Source: an uncultured Eubacteriales bacterium | Lineage (GTDB): Bacteria; Bacillota; Clostridia; TANB77; CAG-508 | NCBI GenBank assembly: GCA_902492015.1 | Contig: CABUJR010000001.1 | Span: 124,001-188,000 of the forward strand | DNA: 64,000 bases | Direction of reading: 5' to 3' | In this document: piece by piece, positions 52,468 through 61,111 of the stretch | How the letters are laid out: each line of letters starts with the position of its first letter | How positions within the stretch are numbered: the first letter of the stretch is position 1 | Made by a program: the position numbers and the translations under genes | Notes under the pieces: generated by a model | Told to the model about the DNA's origin: nothing | Database searches by the model: none | The model's input: only the letters and a program-made list of their open reading frames with translations

Positions 52468-52503
52468 AAAGAGTATTTAAAGTTCTCGTTTAAATACTCT
52501 TTA
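52468..52503 (-). terminator. Terminator of the helical-repeat/gluzincin operon
   Basis: AAAGAGTATTTAAA pairs with TTTAAATACTCTTT; on the minus strand it runs into TTTTTTATATTTT. It overlaps the stop codon of the gene at 52501. Confidence 0.85.
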
Positions 52504-53778
52504 TTTTTCTATATCTTCTCTTTGAATTTTTCTTCTAACATTTCTTGTTTTTTTAGTTTCTTCTTTTTCACTTTTTAAATAATCTAAATTATTATTTTTA
52601 ACTAAATCTTTCTGAATTCCACTTGATAAAATATTAGTATCTTTCTTAGATTTGAAGATTCTCCCCCAAAAACCAACATTTTTTTTATCTACCATTGCAT
52701 CTATTTTAGATTTTTCTAGATTCTGTTTAGCTAACTTATCTTTATCTTGCATTATGACAGGATATCTTCCTTTCCATGAGCTTGTTATATCTTTAATTTT
52801 AAATCTTGTATTAAATTTTTCTTCTAACAATTTTTTTTGTTCGTTAAAAAAGACATCAAAAATTTCATCTTTTTCACTAGGATTTTCAAGTCTGACTCTA
52901 AAATCAGAAAAATGCATTAATTCGTTCAATAATTCTTCAGCATCTTCTTTATTTTCTACTTTTTTTATTCTGGCTCCAAAAATTTCTTTCAATACATCAT
53001 CTTGAAATTCTAAAACTTTTTTATAAAATGCTTGTTCTCTTGATTGCTTTTTACCACTTTTCCAATACATTTTTTCAAGTAGACAAATATCTTGCATCTT
53101 TGCAAATAATACATTATATTTTTCTTTACCTATCAAATTTATTATTTCTGGTTCTATATAATTTTTACCTTGTAAAATACTTCTCTCTAGTACATCTTGT
53201 CCACAAGCCATATTTAGCTGATTTACTAATGTTGTTTCAATTAAATATCTCGGTTGTACCCCTACACATCTTGTCCACATTCTTCCTAAAATCAATTCTC
53301 TACATAAAGGGTTATTCATAACAGAATTTGTAATTAATTCTGTACCGGATTCTATATAAATTTTAGGCATTTGATAAAAATCTTCATTAAAGTTTAAATA
53401 TCCAAGCTTATGTATTAATTCATGAACAAGAGATTCATTCAGTTTATTTAAGAAAGAATATATTAATATGTTAGCACTATTAATATGGTATATTGCATCT
53501 CCTAATCCCTCATAAATTTTAGCAGTATAAATGTTTCCATATAATGATAAAGTTTTTTCTATATCATTTTCATCACAATATTTAGGATACCTATTTTTTA
53601 AAATAGAAGCAACATGCTTATATACATCTTTTTCTAATGAATTAGGGTATGACATAACTATACTAGCACATTTTACAGATTTGAAAAACTTACATAATTC
53701 ATCTTCATTATATTTTGAAAAACTTTTATTTCTTTCTTTATAATATTTGGCTTCATTGATTTCTTTATTTTTCTTCAT
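52501..53778 (-). CDS. Predicted gluzincin-type metalloprotease
   Basis: About 425 residues. The zinc motif HELIH near residue 140 is followed 17-18 residues later by a Glu-rich helix (KIYIESGTELITN), giving the His-Glu-x-x-His plus downstream Glu pattern of gluzincins. No signal peptide, so it is probably cytoplasmic or exported by a special route. The C-terminal 60 residues are basic. The frame begins with a GTG at 53790; the ATG at 53778 is preferred. It is the last gene of the second operon of the VirD4 locus, overlapping its neighbour by 14 bases. Confidence 0.7.
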   Translation of the reverse strand: MKKNKEINEAKYYKERNKSFSKYNEDELCKFFKSVKCASIVMSYPNSLEKDVYKHVASILKNRYPKYCDENDIEKTLSLYGNIYTAKIYEGLGDAIYHINSANILIYSFLNKLNESLVHELIHKLGYLNFNEDFYQMPKIYIESGTELITNSVMNNPLCRELILGRMWTRCVGVQPRYLIETTLVNQLNMACGQDVLERSILQGKNYIEPEIINLIGKEKYNVLFAKMQDICLLEKMYWKSGKKQSREQAFYKKVLEFQDDVLKEIFGARIKKVENKEDAEELLNELMHFSDFRVRLENPSEKDEIFDVFFNEQKKLLEEKFNTRFKIKDITSSWKGRYPVIMQDKDKLAKQNLEKSKIDAMVDKKNVGFWGRIFKSKKDTNILSSGIQKDLVKNNNLDYLKSEKEETKKTRNVRRKIQREDIEK

Positions 53779-54001
53779 TATCTTTCTCACAAATATCTGT
53801 ATTTATATTATATTCATATTTTTTCTCTAATATTTTTAAAATAATTTTATTACTTATTTTCTTATATGAAAAATTAGATATTCTTAAAAAAATATATTTT
53901 CCATCTTTATCTATACATCTTTTTATTTTTAAAATTCCTAAACTTATATTCTCTAAAAATGTAAACTCTTCTTTTCCTATCTTAATTTTTTCTATTTTCA
54001 T
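53765..54001 (-). CDS. Small hypothetical protein in the VirD4 locus
   Basis: 78 residues, basic and Ile/Lys-rich beta pattern (KIEKIKIGKEEFTFLENISLG). No family recognised. Its 3' end overlaps the start of the gluzincin-like gene, so the two are translated together. Confidence 0.7.
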   Translation of the reverse strand: MKIEKIKIGKEEFTFLENISLGILKIKRCIDKDGKYIFLRISNFSYKKISNKIILKILEKKYEYNINTDICEKDNEEK

Positions 54002-54070
54002 TTAATTTCCAAAAAGAATGTACTAATATCATAACTAATACATTCTTTTTCCTTTGCTAATAATTTATTA

Positions 54071-54958
54071 TTATTTTTCTTGACCATCTTGTCCTTTTAA
54101 TTCTCTGTTTTTTGCTGCTTCTCTTTCTTGTTGTTTAGCTTGATTTAATTCTTCTCTTGAAACTGCTGAAGATTCTAGTCTATCAAATACTTTATCAAAA
54201 AATGATCTTCCACTTTTAGCAAAGTTTACTATAGATGTGTTAGCTCTAGTTTGCACCCTACTAGAAGCTTTTTGTAATTGATCTCCTACAATCTCTTTAG
54301 TTGCTATAGTAGCACCTGTTACTTTGGCTGCTCCATCTACTACGCCATCTCTTATCTCTCCAGCTTTATCCACTACAGCTTGTTTTGCTCCTCTTGCTGT
54401 ACTTACTACGCCATCTCTTACATATCTTGCTTTATCTACTGCTTTTCCCTTTACTTCTGTTACTTTATCTTTTATCTTGTCTCTTTTTGCCTCGAGCCAT
54501 GATCTTGTTGCTTTTAGTCCTTTTTGTACATCTTCTTTTTTAGCTGAATATGTTTCTTGTACTGTTTTAGCTCCCTTTATTACTGCATTTTTCCCTAATC
54601 TTCCTGTTAATATTGCAGCTCCAGCTACCATTTCTGCTCCTGTTACTACTCCGTCTCTTACATCTCTCGCTTTATCTACTGCTTTTCCCTTTACTTCTGT
54701 TACTTTAGCCTTTGCAGCATCAACTTTTCCTTTTGCAAATTCTTCTGCTTGTCTCATCTTATTTAATGTTTCATTTTTTATAGTAATCCCCATTTGTTTA
54801 GCATCATTTACTACTTCTTCAGCTGTTTTTATTCCTTTTGCAATACATTCTGTTGCAATTTCTTTAAAAGCCTCTGCATTTTCTCTAAGAGCTTTTTCAT
54901 ATTGATCTGCATATTCTCTAGATTTATCCATAAAAGTCTCTTTTTGATCTTCAGCCAT
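54071..54958 (-). CDS. Amphipathic helical repeat protein (apolipoprotein/LEA-like)
   Basis: 295 residues, almost all helix. Three copies of a unit like KGKAVDKARDVRDGVV occur at about residues 88-103, 168-183 and 192-205; copies two and three are 22 residues apart, the apolipoprotein/LEA 11-22 residue period. At the DNA level, 54411-54468 and 54651-54708 are nearly identical direct repeats exactly 240 bases apart. There is no signal peptide. Such proteins bind membranes or stabilise other proteins. As part of the VirD4 locus it is a candidate transported substrate or membrane-shaping partner. Confidence 0.75.
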   Translation of the reverse strand: MAEDQKETFMDKSREYADQYEKALRENAEAFKEIATECIAKGIKTAEEVVNDAKQMGITIKNETLNKMRQAEEFAKGKVDAAKAKVTEVKGKAVDKARDVRDGVVTGAEMVAGAAILTGRLGKNAVIKGAKTVQETYSAKKEDVQKGLKATRSWLEAKRDKIKDKVTEVKGKAVDKARYVRDGVVSTARGAKQAVVDKAGEIRDGVVDGAAKVTGATIATKEIVGDQLQKASSRVQTRANTSIVNFAKSGRSFFDKVFDRLESSAVSREELNQAKQQEREAAKNRELKGQDGQEK

Positions 54959-54970
54959 TTTAAAATCCCC

Positions 54971-55138
54971 CTATTTACTTTTAATTTCTTCCAATAATTT
55001 ATCCAATCTAACTTTTGCATTTTCTTTTCCTTTATCTACTTCAGTTATATATCTTTCTAAGTCTGAAATTTCAACTGTATCTAGATTTATAATTCTTCCA
55101 TCTACAAAAGTTTCACCTAAACCAATTTTATTTTCCAT
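54971..55138 (-). CDS. Small acidic protein of the VirD4 locus
   Basis: 55 residues (MENKIGLGETFVDGRIINLD, then TVEISDLERYITEVDKGKEN and a helical end). An AAGGAGG site stands nine bases before the ATG at 55138, and neighbours are 12-13 bases away on either side. It is helical in the second half. Unknown function; the tight packing supports it as a real gene. Confidence 0.75.
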   Translation of the reverse strand: MENKIGLGETFVDGRIINLDTVEISDLERYITEVDKGKENAKVRLDKLLEEIKSK

Positions 55139-55151
55139 ATAACAAACCTCC

Positions 55152-56021
55152 TTAAGCTGCTGTCACAGAATCAATATTTTCTTTTTCAGATAATATTTCT
55201 GCCACTAATTTTATTGTATTATCTTTAATTTCTTGAACTTTAGATTCACTATTTGCACTCAAAGCTTCTATATTATTTTCAATACTTTTTACCTTATTTT
55301 CAAACTTAGATTTTCCAGAAAAAAGATTAACCACTTTATTTATTACTTTAGCTATTGGATTTTCTTTTAAAACTACTAAAGCATTATCAATATTATCTTC
55401 AATTATCTTCTCAATTTCTGAATATGTTTCATTCATACAAAAATTCAATTTTGCTTCGCAACTCCTTATTAAAGATTCAGAATTTATAAATTTTTGTATT
55501 GCTATATTCTTTTTATCTATATATATATTTATAGGATTTTCTAAATTTTCTAATAAACTTAAATATTTATCGTAATCACTTTTTTTAAGTGCATTATTTA
55601 AATGATTTTCTAGTTCACTTTTTAATGCAATATATTCCTTATATTTAGCAGTTTGCATAAATTCATTTTTCATATCTGTCATCTTCTTAGCATTTACAAT
55701 TGCTATTTTTTGATTTGCTAAAGCTTCTCTTAATTCTAATTGTACATTAATAAATTGAAATTGATATTCCTCTTTTATTTTATTAATTTCTTTTAAATAT
55801 TTTTCTTTTATTTCTTGTATCCTAGAAACATAATTTTCATATTTTGCTCCATAAACTGAAGCTTGAGCTTTTAAACTATTTTCAATCTTTTCAATACCAT
55901 TATCTATTTTTTCTTGTGTTTTTCTCACATATAAAGCTGTTAAAAGTTCTTCCTTTGAAACCTCAAATTCTGACACTTCTTTTATGGCATCCATTAACCT
56001 AAAACCTAATGCTTTTTCCAT
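55152..56021 (-). CDS. Long coiled-coil protein of the VirD4 locus
   Basis: 289 residues, nearly continuous helix with heptad patterns (IDNGIEKIENSLKAQASVYG; ELENHLNNALKKSDYDKYLSLLENL) and no signal or membrane segment. The short hydrophobic stretch VINKVVNLFSG near residue 235 may touch membrane. No family recognised. It resembles the helical-repeat neighbour in composition. It lies between two very small genes in the same operon. Confidence 0.75.
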   Translation of the reverse strand: MEKALGFRLMDAIKEVSEFEVSKEELLTALYVRKTQEKIDNGIEKIENSLKAQASVYGAKYENYVSRIQEIKEKYLKEINKIKEEYQFQFINVQLELREALANQKIAIVNAKKMTDMKNEFMQTAKYKEYIALKSELENHLNNALKKSDYDKYLSLLENLENPINIYIDKKNIAIQKFINSESLIRSCEAKLNFCMNETYSEIEKIIEDNIDNALVVLKENPIAKVINKVVNLFSGKSKFENKVKSIENNIEALSANSESKVQEIKDNTIKLVAEILSEKENIDSVTAA

Positions 56022-56030
56022 TTTTCTCTC

Positions 56031-56213
56031 CTATACATTTATATTATTGACATCTATATCATTTAATTTTCCATTTTCTGCATACTTTTGTGCTTTCTCA
56101 ACTAACATAGATTGTCTTTTTAATAATTGATTATATAAACTTAATAATTTTTCATCATTATAATTGCCATAATCAATTTCTTTTCCTGAAACCAAAATCT
56201 TTTTTTCTGACAT
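56031..56213 (-). CDS. Small protein heading the second VirD4-locus operon
   Basis: 60 residues (MSEKKILVSGKEIDYGNYND, then a helical part LLSLYNQLLKRQSMLVEKA). The start at 56213 has AAGGAGA nine bases upstream; the ATG six bases earlier is too close. The beginning 'ILV.GKEIDYGNY.D' resembles no family I know. It is the first gene after an extended -10 promoter. Confidence 0.7.
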   Translation of the reverse strand: MSEKKILVSGKEIDYGNYNDEKLLSLYNQLLKRQSMLVEKAQKYAENGKLNDIDVNNINV

Positions 56214-56247
56214 ATACATTTCTCCTTTTTATGATATATTTATCTAT

Positions 56248-56256
56248 ATTATAGCA
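56248..56256 (-). promoter_or_regulatory. Extended -10 promoter for the second VirD4-locus operon
   Basis: On the minus strand TGCTATAAT is present (TATAAT at 56253-56248 with TG one base upstream). No good -35 is seen. The leader would be about 28 bases. Confidence 0.5.
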
Positions 56257-56309
56257 TTAATCAACATAATTTTTTTTATAGTTACATAAATGTAATTCAA
56301 ATGAAAACA

Positions 56310-56351
56310 AACAGAAAAAGAAAATCATATTTCAGATTTTCTTTTTCTGTT
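56310..56351 (-). terminator. Terminator after virD4
   Basis: AACAGAAAAAGAAAATC pairs with its complement around an eight-base loop and runs into TTGTTTTCATTT on the minus strand. It divides the locus into two transcription units. Confidence 0.85.
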
Positions 56352-56364
56352 ATGTTACAATATT

Positions 56365-58399
56365 TTAATCTTCTGAATCTATTGAGCCGAATAATTCATC
56401 AAATTTTGCTTCTAATTCTTTTTGGATATCTATCAATTCTGCTTGTCTTTTTTCCTCCTCTTCTTTTTGTTCTGGAGTAAGTGGTGCTGCTGCTTTTGGT
56501 GCTGCTGTAGTTTCAGTGTTAGGTGTATTTAATTCTTCTGTCTCATCAGAAAATAAATCATCTAGAGATTCTAAAGAATTAGCATTGCCTCCTGTTGTTC
56601 CAGTACCAGAGTCATCTTGCCCTTCTACATACGGATTGTATGGATTATACTTTCTCCAAACTCCTCTTTCAAGATGTACATCATTATGATCAGTTTTATA
56701 CTTTGTTACTAGTTTTCCTTCTGGATATTTGAAGTAATAATATTTGTTAGCTTTTACTGGTTTTATACCTTTCTCATAAATAATACAAAGGTCATTATCC
56801 ATTCTTCTTAATTCATCTGGTGTCATAAGTGCTCTTCCCATTACTTGGTCTGATTCACTTTTACCTTGTTTCCAGTCTTCTCTATCTTTATTTACAGAAA
56901 TATTATCTCTTGTTATTGTCTTCTCTCCTAAAGCTTTTGAGAAATACTCTACAGTTTTTTGTGAGTTAGAACCTAAGAAAAGGTGTGTATCACAGTTACC
57001 TATAATAGTTTCATAAGCTTCTTTATATACAGCCTCTAATTGGTCTAAGTTTTGTAAAATAACACTAAATGATATTTTTCTACTTCTTGATGTAGAAATC
57101 TTTTTATCAAAATCAGGTATTTGTCCAATGTTTGCAAACTCATCTAGTATAAAGTATGTAGGTACAGGTAATGCTCCTCCATTAACATCAGCAAAATCAT
57201 AAAGTTGTTGAATCATTTGTGAGAAGAATATTGTTAATAAGAAGTCATAAGCTGTATGTGTATCTGATGATATAACATATACTGCTGTCTTTTTTCTACC
57301 AATATCTGTAAAATCTATTGTATTGGTTGAAGTTACTTCTGCAATTTCTCTTGAGTCAAATTTACCAAGTTTTGATTGTAAAGTACCAAGTACAGAACCA
57401 AATGTCTTTTCTGGTAACATTTCAATGTTTTTATAATACATTCTTGCTGGGTGATCAAATGGTAATTGATTCATTAAATTTGTAAGCAAATTGTCACCAC
57501 CACTACTATTTGCTGTTCTTACAAGCTCTGAACAACTCGCCAAGCTTTGTTCTTCAAGTGGTCTTACTGCTTTTAAGTAATAAATTAATGCTTTCATTAA
57601 CATTTCACCCATATCATCCCAGAATGGATCTGAACTCTTACCTTCGCCTTGACCTTTAACTATTGTGTTTGCAATAATATCTACGTCAATTTCATTGTTA
57701 ATATGATGTAAAGGGTTATATCCATCACTGTTTTGAGGGTGTACTAAATTTAATACTTTTATATCATAACCTTTTGCTTTAAAATACCCTGCTGTTTTAT
57801 CATATAATTCACCTTTAGGATCTGTAAAAACATAAGAACCTAATAATTGTAAAGCATTTGGAATAACGAATGAAGCTGATTTACCAGCACCAGAACCTCC
57901 GTACAACAAGTACATTTACGTTACCACGTTTATCTACTGGTAAGTAATTTTTCTCAGCTAGAACAATACCTTTATTTTTACTTAAAACTTTATATTGTTC
58001 TCCATTTTCGCTCCAATCACTTGAACCATTTTCTATATCTTCATATTCGTGTTTTGGAAGAGCTTTAACAATTCCAATAACTGCAAAAAATAGATACATA
58101 CCAAATACTACTTTTAGTAAAGTCCAAAATCCAGCAAAATAAACTTCATTAAAACATTTCACAAATTCTGCAAGTGGTGAAACTATTCCTGCTCCTAATC
58201 TAGTAAGGAACACTCCCCACAAATCACCATCCATTGGATTTTGTGAAAATTTTACTCCTGCAGCATTTTGAGCATCTATAATTGCTGTATTAAGCGGTGC
58301 TACTAACCATATAACAATTACAATAACTAAAATGGTATATACTATTAACTTTGTTTTTATCTTCCTAAAAGCTGACTTTAATTTATCTAAAAATCCCAT
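56365..58399 (-). pseudogene. virD4: VirD4/TraG-type ATPase, split by a one-base frameshift at Walker A
   Basis: Two frames make one protein of about 680 residues. The N-terminal frame (58399-57881) has two membrane helices (about 18-38 and 95-118) and ends NVNVLVVRRFWCW; the C-terminal frame (57915-56365) opens inside LLYGGSGAGKSASF (Walker A) and has TYFILDEFANIGQIPDF (Walker B) near residue 255. Removing one C from the junction (GTA-C-GGAGG) restores NVNVLVVGGSGAGKS. This is the type IV coupling ATPase family of conjugation systems, with an added acidic C-terminal tail. The CGG codon created is very rare in this genome. No relaxase, VirB4 or pilus gene is near, so it is an orphan. Confidence 0.8.
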
Positions 58400-58450
58400 T
58401 TTTCCCACCTTTTCTTAAGTAGTTTTTTATATAACAAATATAAGGATTTT

Positions 58451-58798
58451 TTATTTTTCTTCTAATCCTTTATCTTGTGTTGCTTCTTCTTTATTTTTAG
58501 CTTTGTCTTCTTTTAATTTTACCTTTGGTCCTTCAGCAATAGCAGGAATTAACGGCTTAAATGCTATAGTAGCAACTGCACCAGCTTTTGTATACTCACC
58601 TGCTTTTTTAGTTCCATCTGATGATGAACCATTTGCAGTATTATTAGATGTTTCACTTATTCTTTCCTCTGAAAATTCAGCCTCCATTGCTTCTATTTCA
58701 AAATTATATCCTGCTTCTTCTATTCTTTTTTGAACATCTTCACTATTTTCTACTACTTTCATACTACCACCATTTGGCTTTGTAGTCTCTTTACTCAT
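58451..58798 (-). CDS. Disordered acidic protein upstream of virD4
   Basis: 115 residues, low complexity, Glu/Lys/Ser/Asn-rich. A short hydrophobic patch (GAVATIAFKPLIPAIA) stands near residue 75. No family. It is the gene just before virD4 and has a good AAAGGAG ribosome site. It could be a chaperone or adaptor for the ATPase; this is inference. Confidence 0.65.
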   Translation of the reverse strand: MSKETTKPNGGSMKVVENSEDVQKRIEEAGYNFEIEAMEAEFSEERISETSNNTANGSSSDGTKKAGEYTKAGAVATIAFKPLIPAIAEGPKVKLKEDKAKNKEEATQDKGLEEK

Positions 58799-58833
58799 AA
58801 TTTATAGTCTCTCCTTTCGGCTCTCTATTTAAT

Positions 58834-59364
58834 TTATTTCTTTTTATCTTCTCTAATCTCAAACGCAAAATATTTTTTATAAGGTTTCAATTTGCATTTT
58901 CCTTTTACTTCATTTGCTTCTTCATCAAAATATAGGATTGGCTTTACTTCCTCTCCTGTTTCTGGGTCAATTATTGAAATTGGTCTTTTCATATTTGGTG
59001 TATAAGCAAATTCTTTAAAATCTGTTTCTTCCTCATTATAAATTGTTTTAAATTTCATTGGTATTGGTTTTTTTGATATTCTAACTGTGTCATAGTCTAA
59101 AAAGCCCATATTAATTACAACTTTCTCTTTTGCAAATGAGAGAATTACTAAAGGATTTCCCTCTGGTGCAGGATTCTCAACAAAGAAAGTCTTTTTCTTA
59201 TTATCACCAACAAATTCTTCAGAATATTCTAGTCTTTCAACAGTATACTTAGGAGAATTTTTTGCAAATTCTTTTTCAGTTTTGTTTACTTGATATATCA
59301 CAGTACTAACGTCTTTACGGTCTGTAATACTAAAATATTTACCTTGTAAGTTTTCTTCAACCAT
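58834..59364 (-). CDS. Beta-rich hypothetical protein of the VirD4 locus
   Basis: 176 residues, no signal or membrane segment. Alternating beta patterns (KYFSITDRKDVSTVIYQV; LVILSFAKEKVVINMGFLDY; KYFAFEIRE) suggest a barrel or sandwich. No family recognised. It lies between the DnaJ-like gene and the disordered-protein gene. Confidence 0.65.
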   Translation of the reverse strand: MVEENLQGKYFSITDRKDVSTVIYQVNKTEKEFAKNSPKYTVERLEYSEEFVGDNKKKTFFVENPAPEGNPLVILSFAKEKVVINMGFLDYDTVRISKKPIPMKFKTIYNEEETDFKEFAYTPNMKRPISIIDPETGEEVKPILYFDEEANEVKGKCKLKPYKKYFAFEIREDKKK

Positions 59365-59478
59365 TTATTTCTACTCTCCTTATAAAAGTTTCTTACAAAT
59401 GTGATTTATCTTATGTAAAAACACACATTTATTATATATTAATGATTTTAAAAAGTCAACGATTTTTTGAAACTTATG

Positions 59479-60366
59479 TTAACCAATTCTTGGATTAAAT
59501 TCAGACATCTCATTAAACTCTTTAAAAAGCTTTAATTCTTGCTTGCTAGGGTTTTTAGGAATCATAATTTTAGTGTCTAAAATTAATTTTCCTCTTCCTC
59601 CTTTTCCATCTTTGTATCCTCTATTTTCTATTTCTATTTGTTCACCACTTTGTATTCCTGCTGGTACATATACTGAAACATCTTCATTAATTCCATTTAT
59701 AGTTACTTTTGTACTAAGAGCAGCTTCCCAAGGAGTTAAATACAAATTAGTTCTTAAATCATATCCTTCTAAAGAAAAACGTTCATCATTATCTATTTTC
59801 ACTCTAATAAATAAATCTCCGCTTTTTCCTCCATTTTTTCCTGGTTTTCCTTGACCTACAATTCTAATTTTTTCATTATTTTGAATTCCAGCTGGTACTT
59901 GAACTTTGAATTTTTTTAATTTACCTTCTACAGTCCTTACTCCTATTGATTGCTCTTTACCTCTAAAAGCATCTTCTATAGAAATATTAATTTCTGTTTC
60001 TATATTTTCACCTTTACATGGTGCTTTTTTATTTTTTACTTCTGCTTTCTCTTCTATTGTTCCAAAAAACATATTAAAAAAATCACTAAATAGTGAATCT
60101 TTACTTCTCTTACTTTCTTCATAATATCCATTATGTTTTCCAACATTTCTGTTCCACATTCTATCATATTTTCTTTTACTTATATTATCTGAAAGTACTC
60201 TATATGCCTCATTTATATCTTTAAATCGTTCTTCGTATTTTTTATTTGCAATATTAACGTCAGGATGATATTTTTTTGCCTGTTCTCTATATGCTGCTTT
60301 TATTTGTGCCATACTAACTTTATTTGTTTGCAAACCCAATATTTTGTAATAATCCTTAAATATCAT
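59479..60366 (-). CDS. DnaJ-family co-chaperone (CbpA type)
   Basis: 295 residues. The J-domain occupies residues 1-68 with the HPD tripeptide in AKKYHPDVN. A Gly/Phe-type linker (LFSDFFNMFFG) follows, then the two C-terminal substrate-binding domains (EDAFRGKEQ; KVQVPAGIQNNEKIRI and VYVPAGIQSGEQIEI). There are no zinc fingers, so it is CbpA-like and not DnaJ proper. It is not next to dnaK or grpE; it heads the VirD4 operon and could deliver substrates to the ATPase. Confidence 0.92.
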   Translation of the reverse strand: MIFKDYYKILGLQTNKVSMAQIKAAYREQAKKYHPDVNIANKKYEERFKDINEAYRVLSDNISKRKYDRMWNRNVGKHNGYYEESKRSKDSLFSDFFNMFFGTIEEKAEVKNKKAPCKGENIETEINISIEDAFRGKEQSIGVRTVEGKLKKFKVQVPAGIQNNEKIRIVGQGKPGKNGGKSGDLFIRVKIDNDERFSLEGYDLRTNLYLTPWEAALSTKVTINGINEDVSVYVPAGIQSGEQIEIENRGYKDGKGGRGKLILDTKIMIPKNPSKQELKLFKEFNEMSEFNPRIG

Positions 60367-60402
60367 TTCAACATCCCCCGAACTTTTTTAAAATCCAAAG
60401 TG

Positions 60403-60431
60403 ATTATATCATTTCAATTAAAGTTTGTGAA
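60403..60431 (-). promoter_or_regulatory. Promoter of the DnaJ-VirD4 operon
   Basis: On the minus strand TTCACA (60431-60426), 17 bases, TATAAT (60408-60403), with TGA directly before the -10 (extended). Confidence 0.75.
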
Positions 60432-60564
60432 GTTTTTTTAGAAATTTGTAGAATTTTTTTATTAATTTTATTTTTTTAAATAACCATACCAAAAATTGTA
60501 TTATTATTGTTTGTTTTTTTAGAAATTTTATGAAATAAATTTGTGCACAATACTATGTGAAGTA

Positions 60565-60607
60565 TTTATATAATATGAAGCTTAAGAAAACTTTCATATT
60601 ATATAAA
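60565..60607. repeat. AT-rich hairpin, second copy of the 34122 family
   Basis: TTTATATAATATGAAG pairs with CTTTCATATTATATAAA (one bulge), and AATACTATGT stands 16 bases before it, as at 34106. Confidence 0.5.
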
Positions 60608-60609
60608 AA

Positions 60610-60650
60610 ATAGAAAGTAGTTTATATCAAAAATATAAACTACTTTCTAT
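60610..60650 (-). terminator. 18-base perfect hairpin with U-run on minus strand
   Basis: ATAGAAAGTAGTTTATAT pairs perfectly with 60633-60650 around CAAAA; on the minus strand TTTTTT follows. Confidence 0.6.
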
Positions 60651-60984
60651 TATGTTAGCTACTTTTTTTAATTTTTTTCTTATAATTTTTTTCTTTAGTA
60701 ATTTGATTTAACTTTTCTCTCGTTTTGTTGAATAAAATATACTATATTTTTTATATTTTGCATATAAAAATAATTTTACATTTTTAAGTGATTTTTTAAG
60801 TTTTTCTACGCAAATCAATATTTTCGGTTTTTATCATTTTTATTACTTTTAATATTTTTTATTTATTTTTTGAAACTTTATTCTTATTATCTATTTTTTT
60901 ATATTAAATACTTAATTGTACTTAAATTACATTTTCTATTTTACACTTTCTATAATTTTTTTAGAATTTACTTCTTTTTTATAA

Positions 60985-61013
60985 TTGACATACAAATACT
61001 CTTATTATATATT
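60985..61013 (+). promoter_or_regulatory. mscL promoter
   Basis: Perfect TTGACA (60985-60990), 17 bases, TATATT (61008-61013). Confidence 0.8.
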
Positions 61014-61111
61014 TATTTTTATAAAATATTATAATTAGTTATATTATAGTTAGCTATTAACCATTATATAACATTAATAATATTTTAAATAAATAAAATT
61101 AGGTGATTATT

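Larger units (their letters stand above)
60432..61111. other. 680-base AT-rich gap between divergent genes
   Basis: No coding frame is supported. It holds two hairpins (60565-60607 and 60610-60650) and the mscL promoter. The second hairpin has a U-run on the minus strand although no gene on that strand precedes it, so a minus-strand non-coding transcript from about 60650-61000 is possible. Confidence 0.5.

Noticed and set aside
54278..54905. Plus-strand open frames of 74 and 193 residues opposite the helical-repeat gene
   Set aside because: They mirror the repeats of the real minus-strand gene, lack ribosome sites and have unlikely composition.
52501..60431. Complete conjugative element or ICE
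   Set aside because: No relaxase, VirB4, transfer peptidase, integrase or attachment repeat was found around the VirD4 gene.
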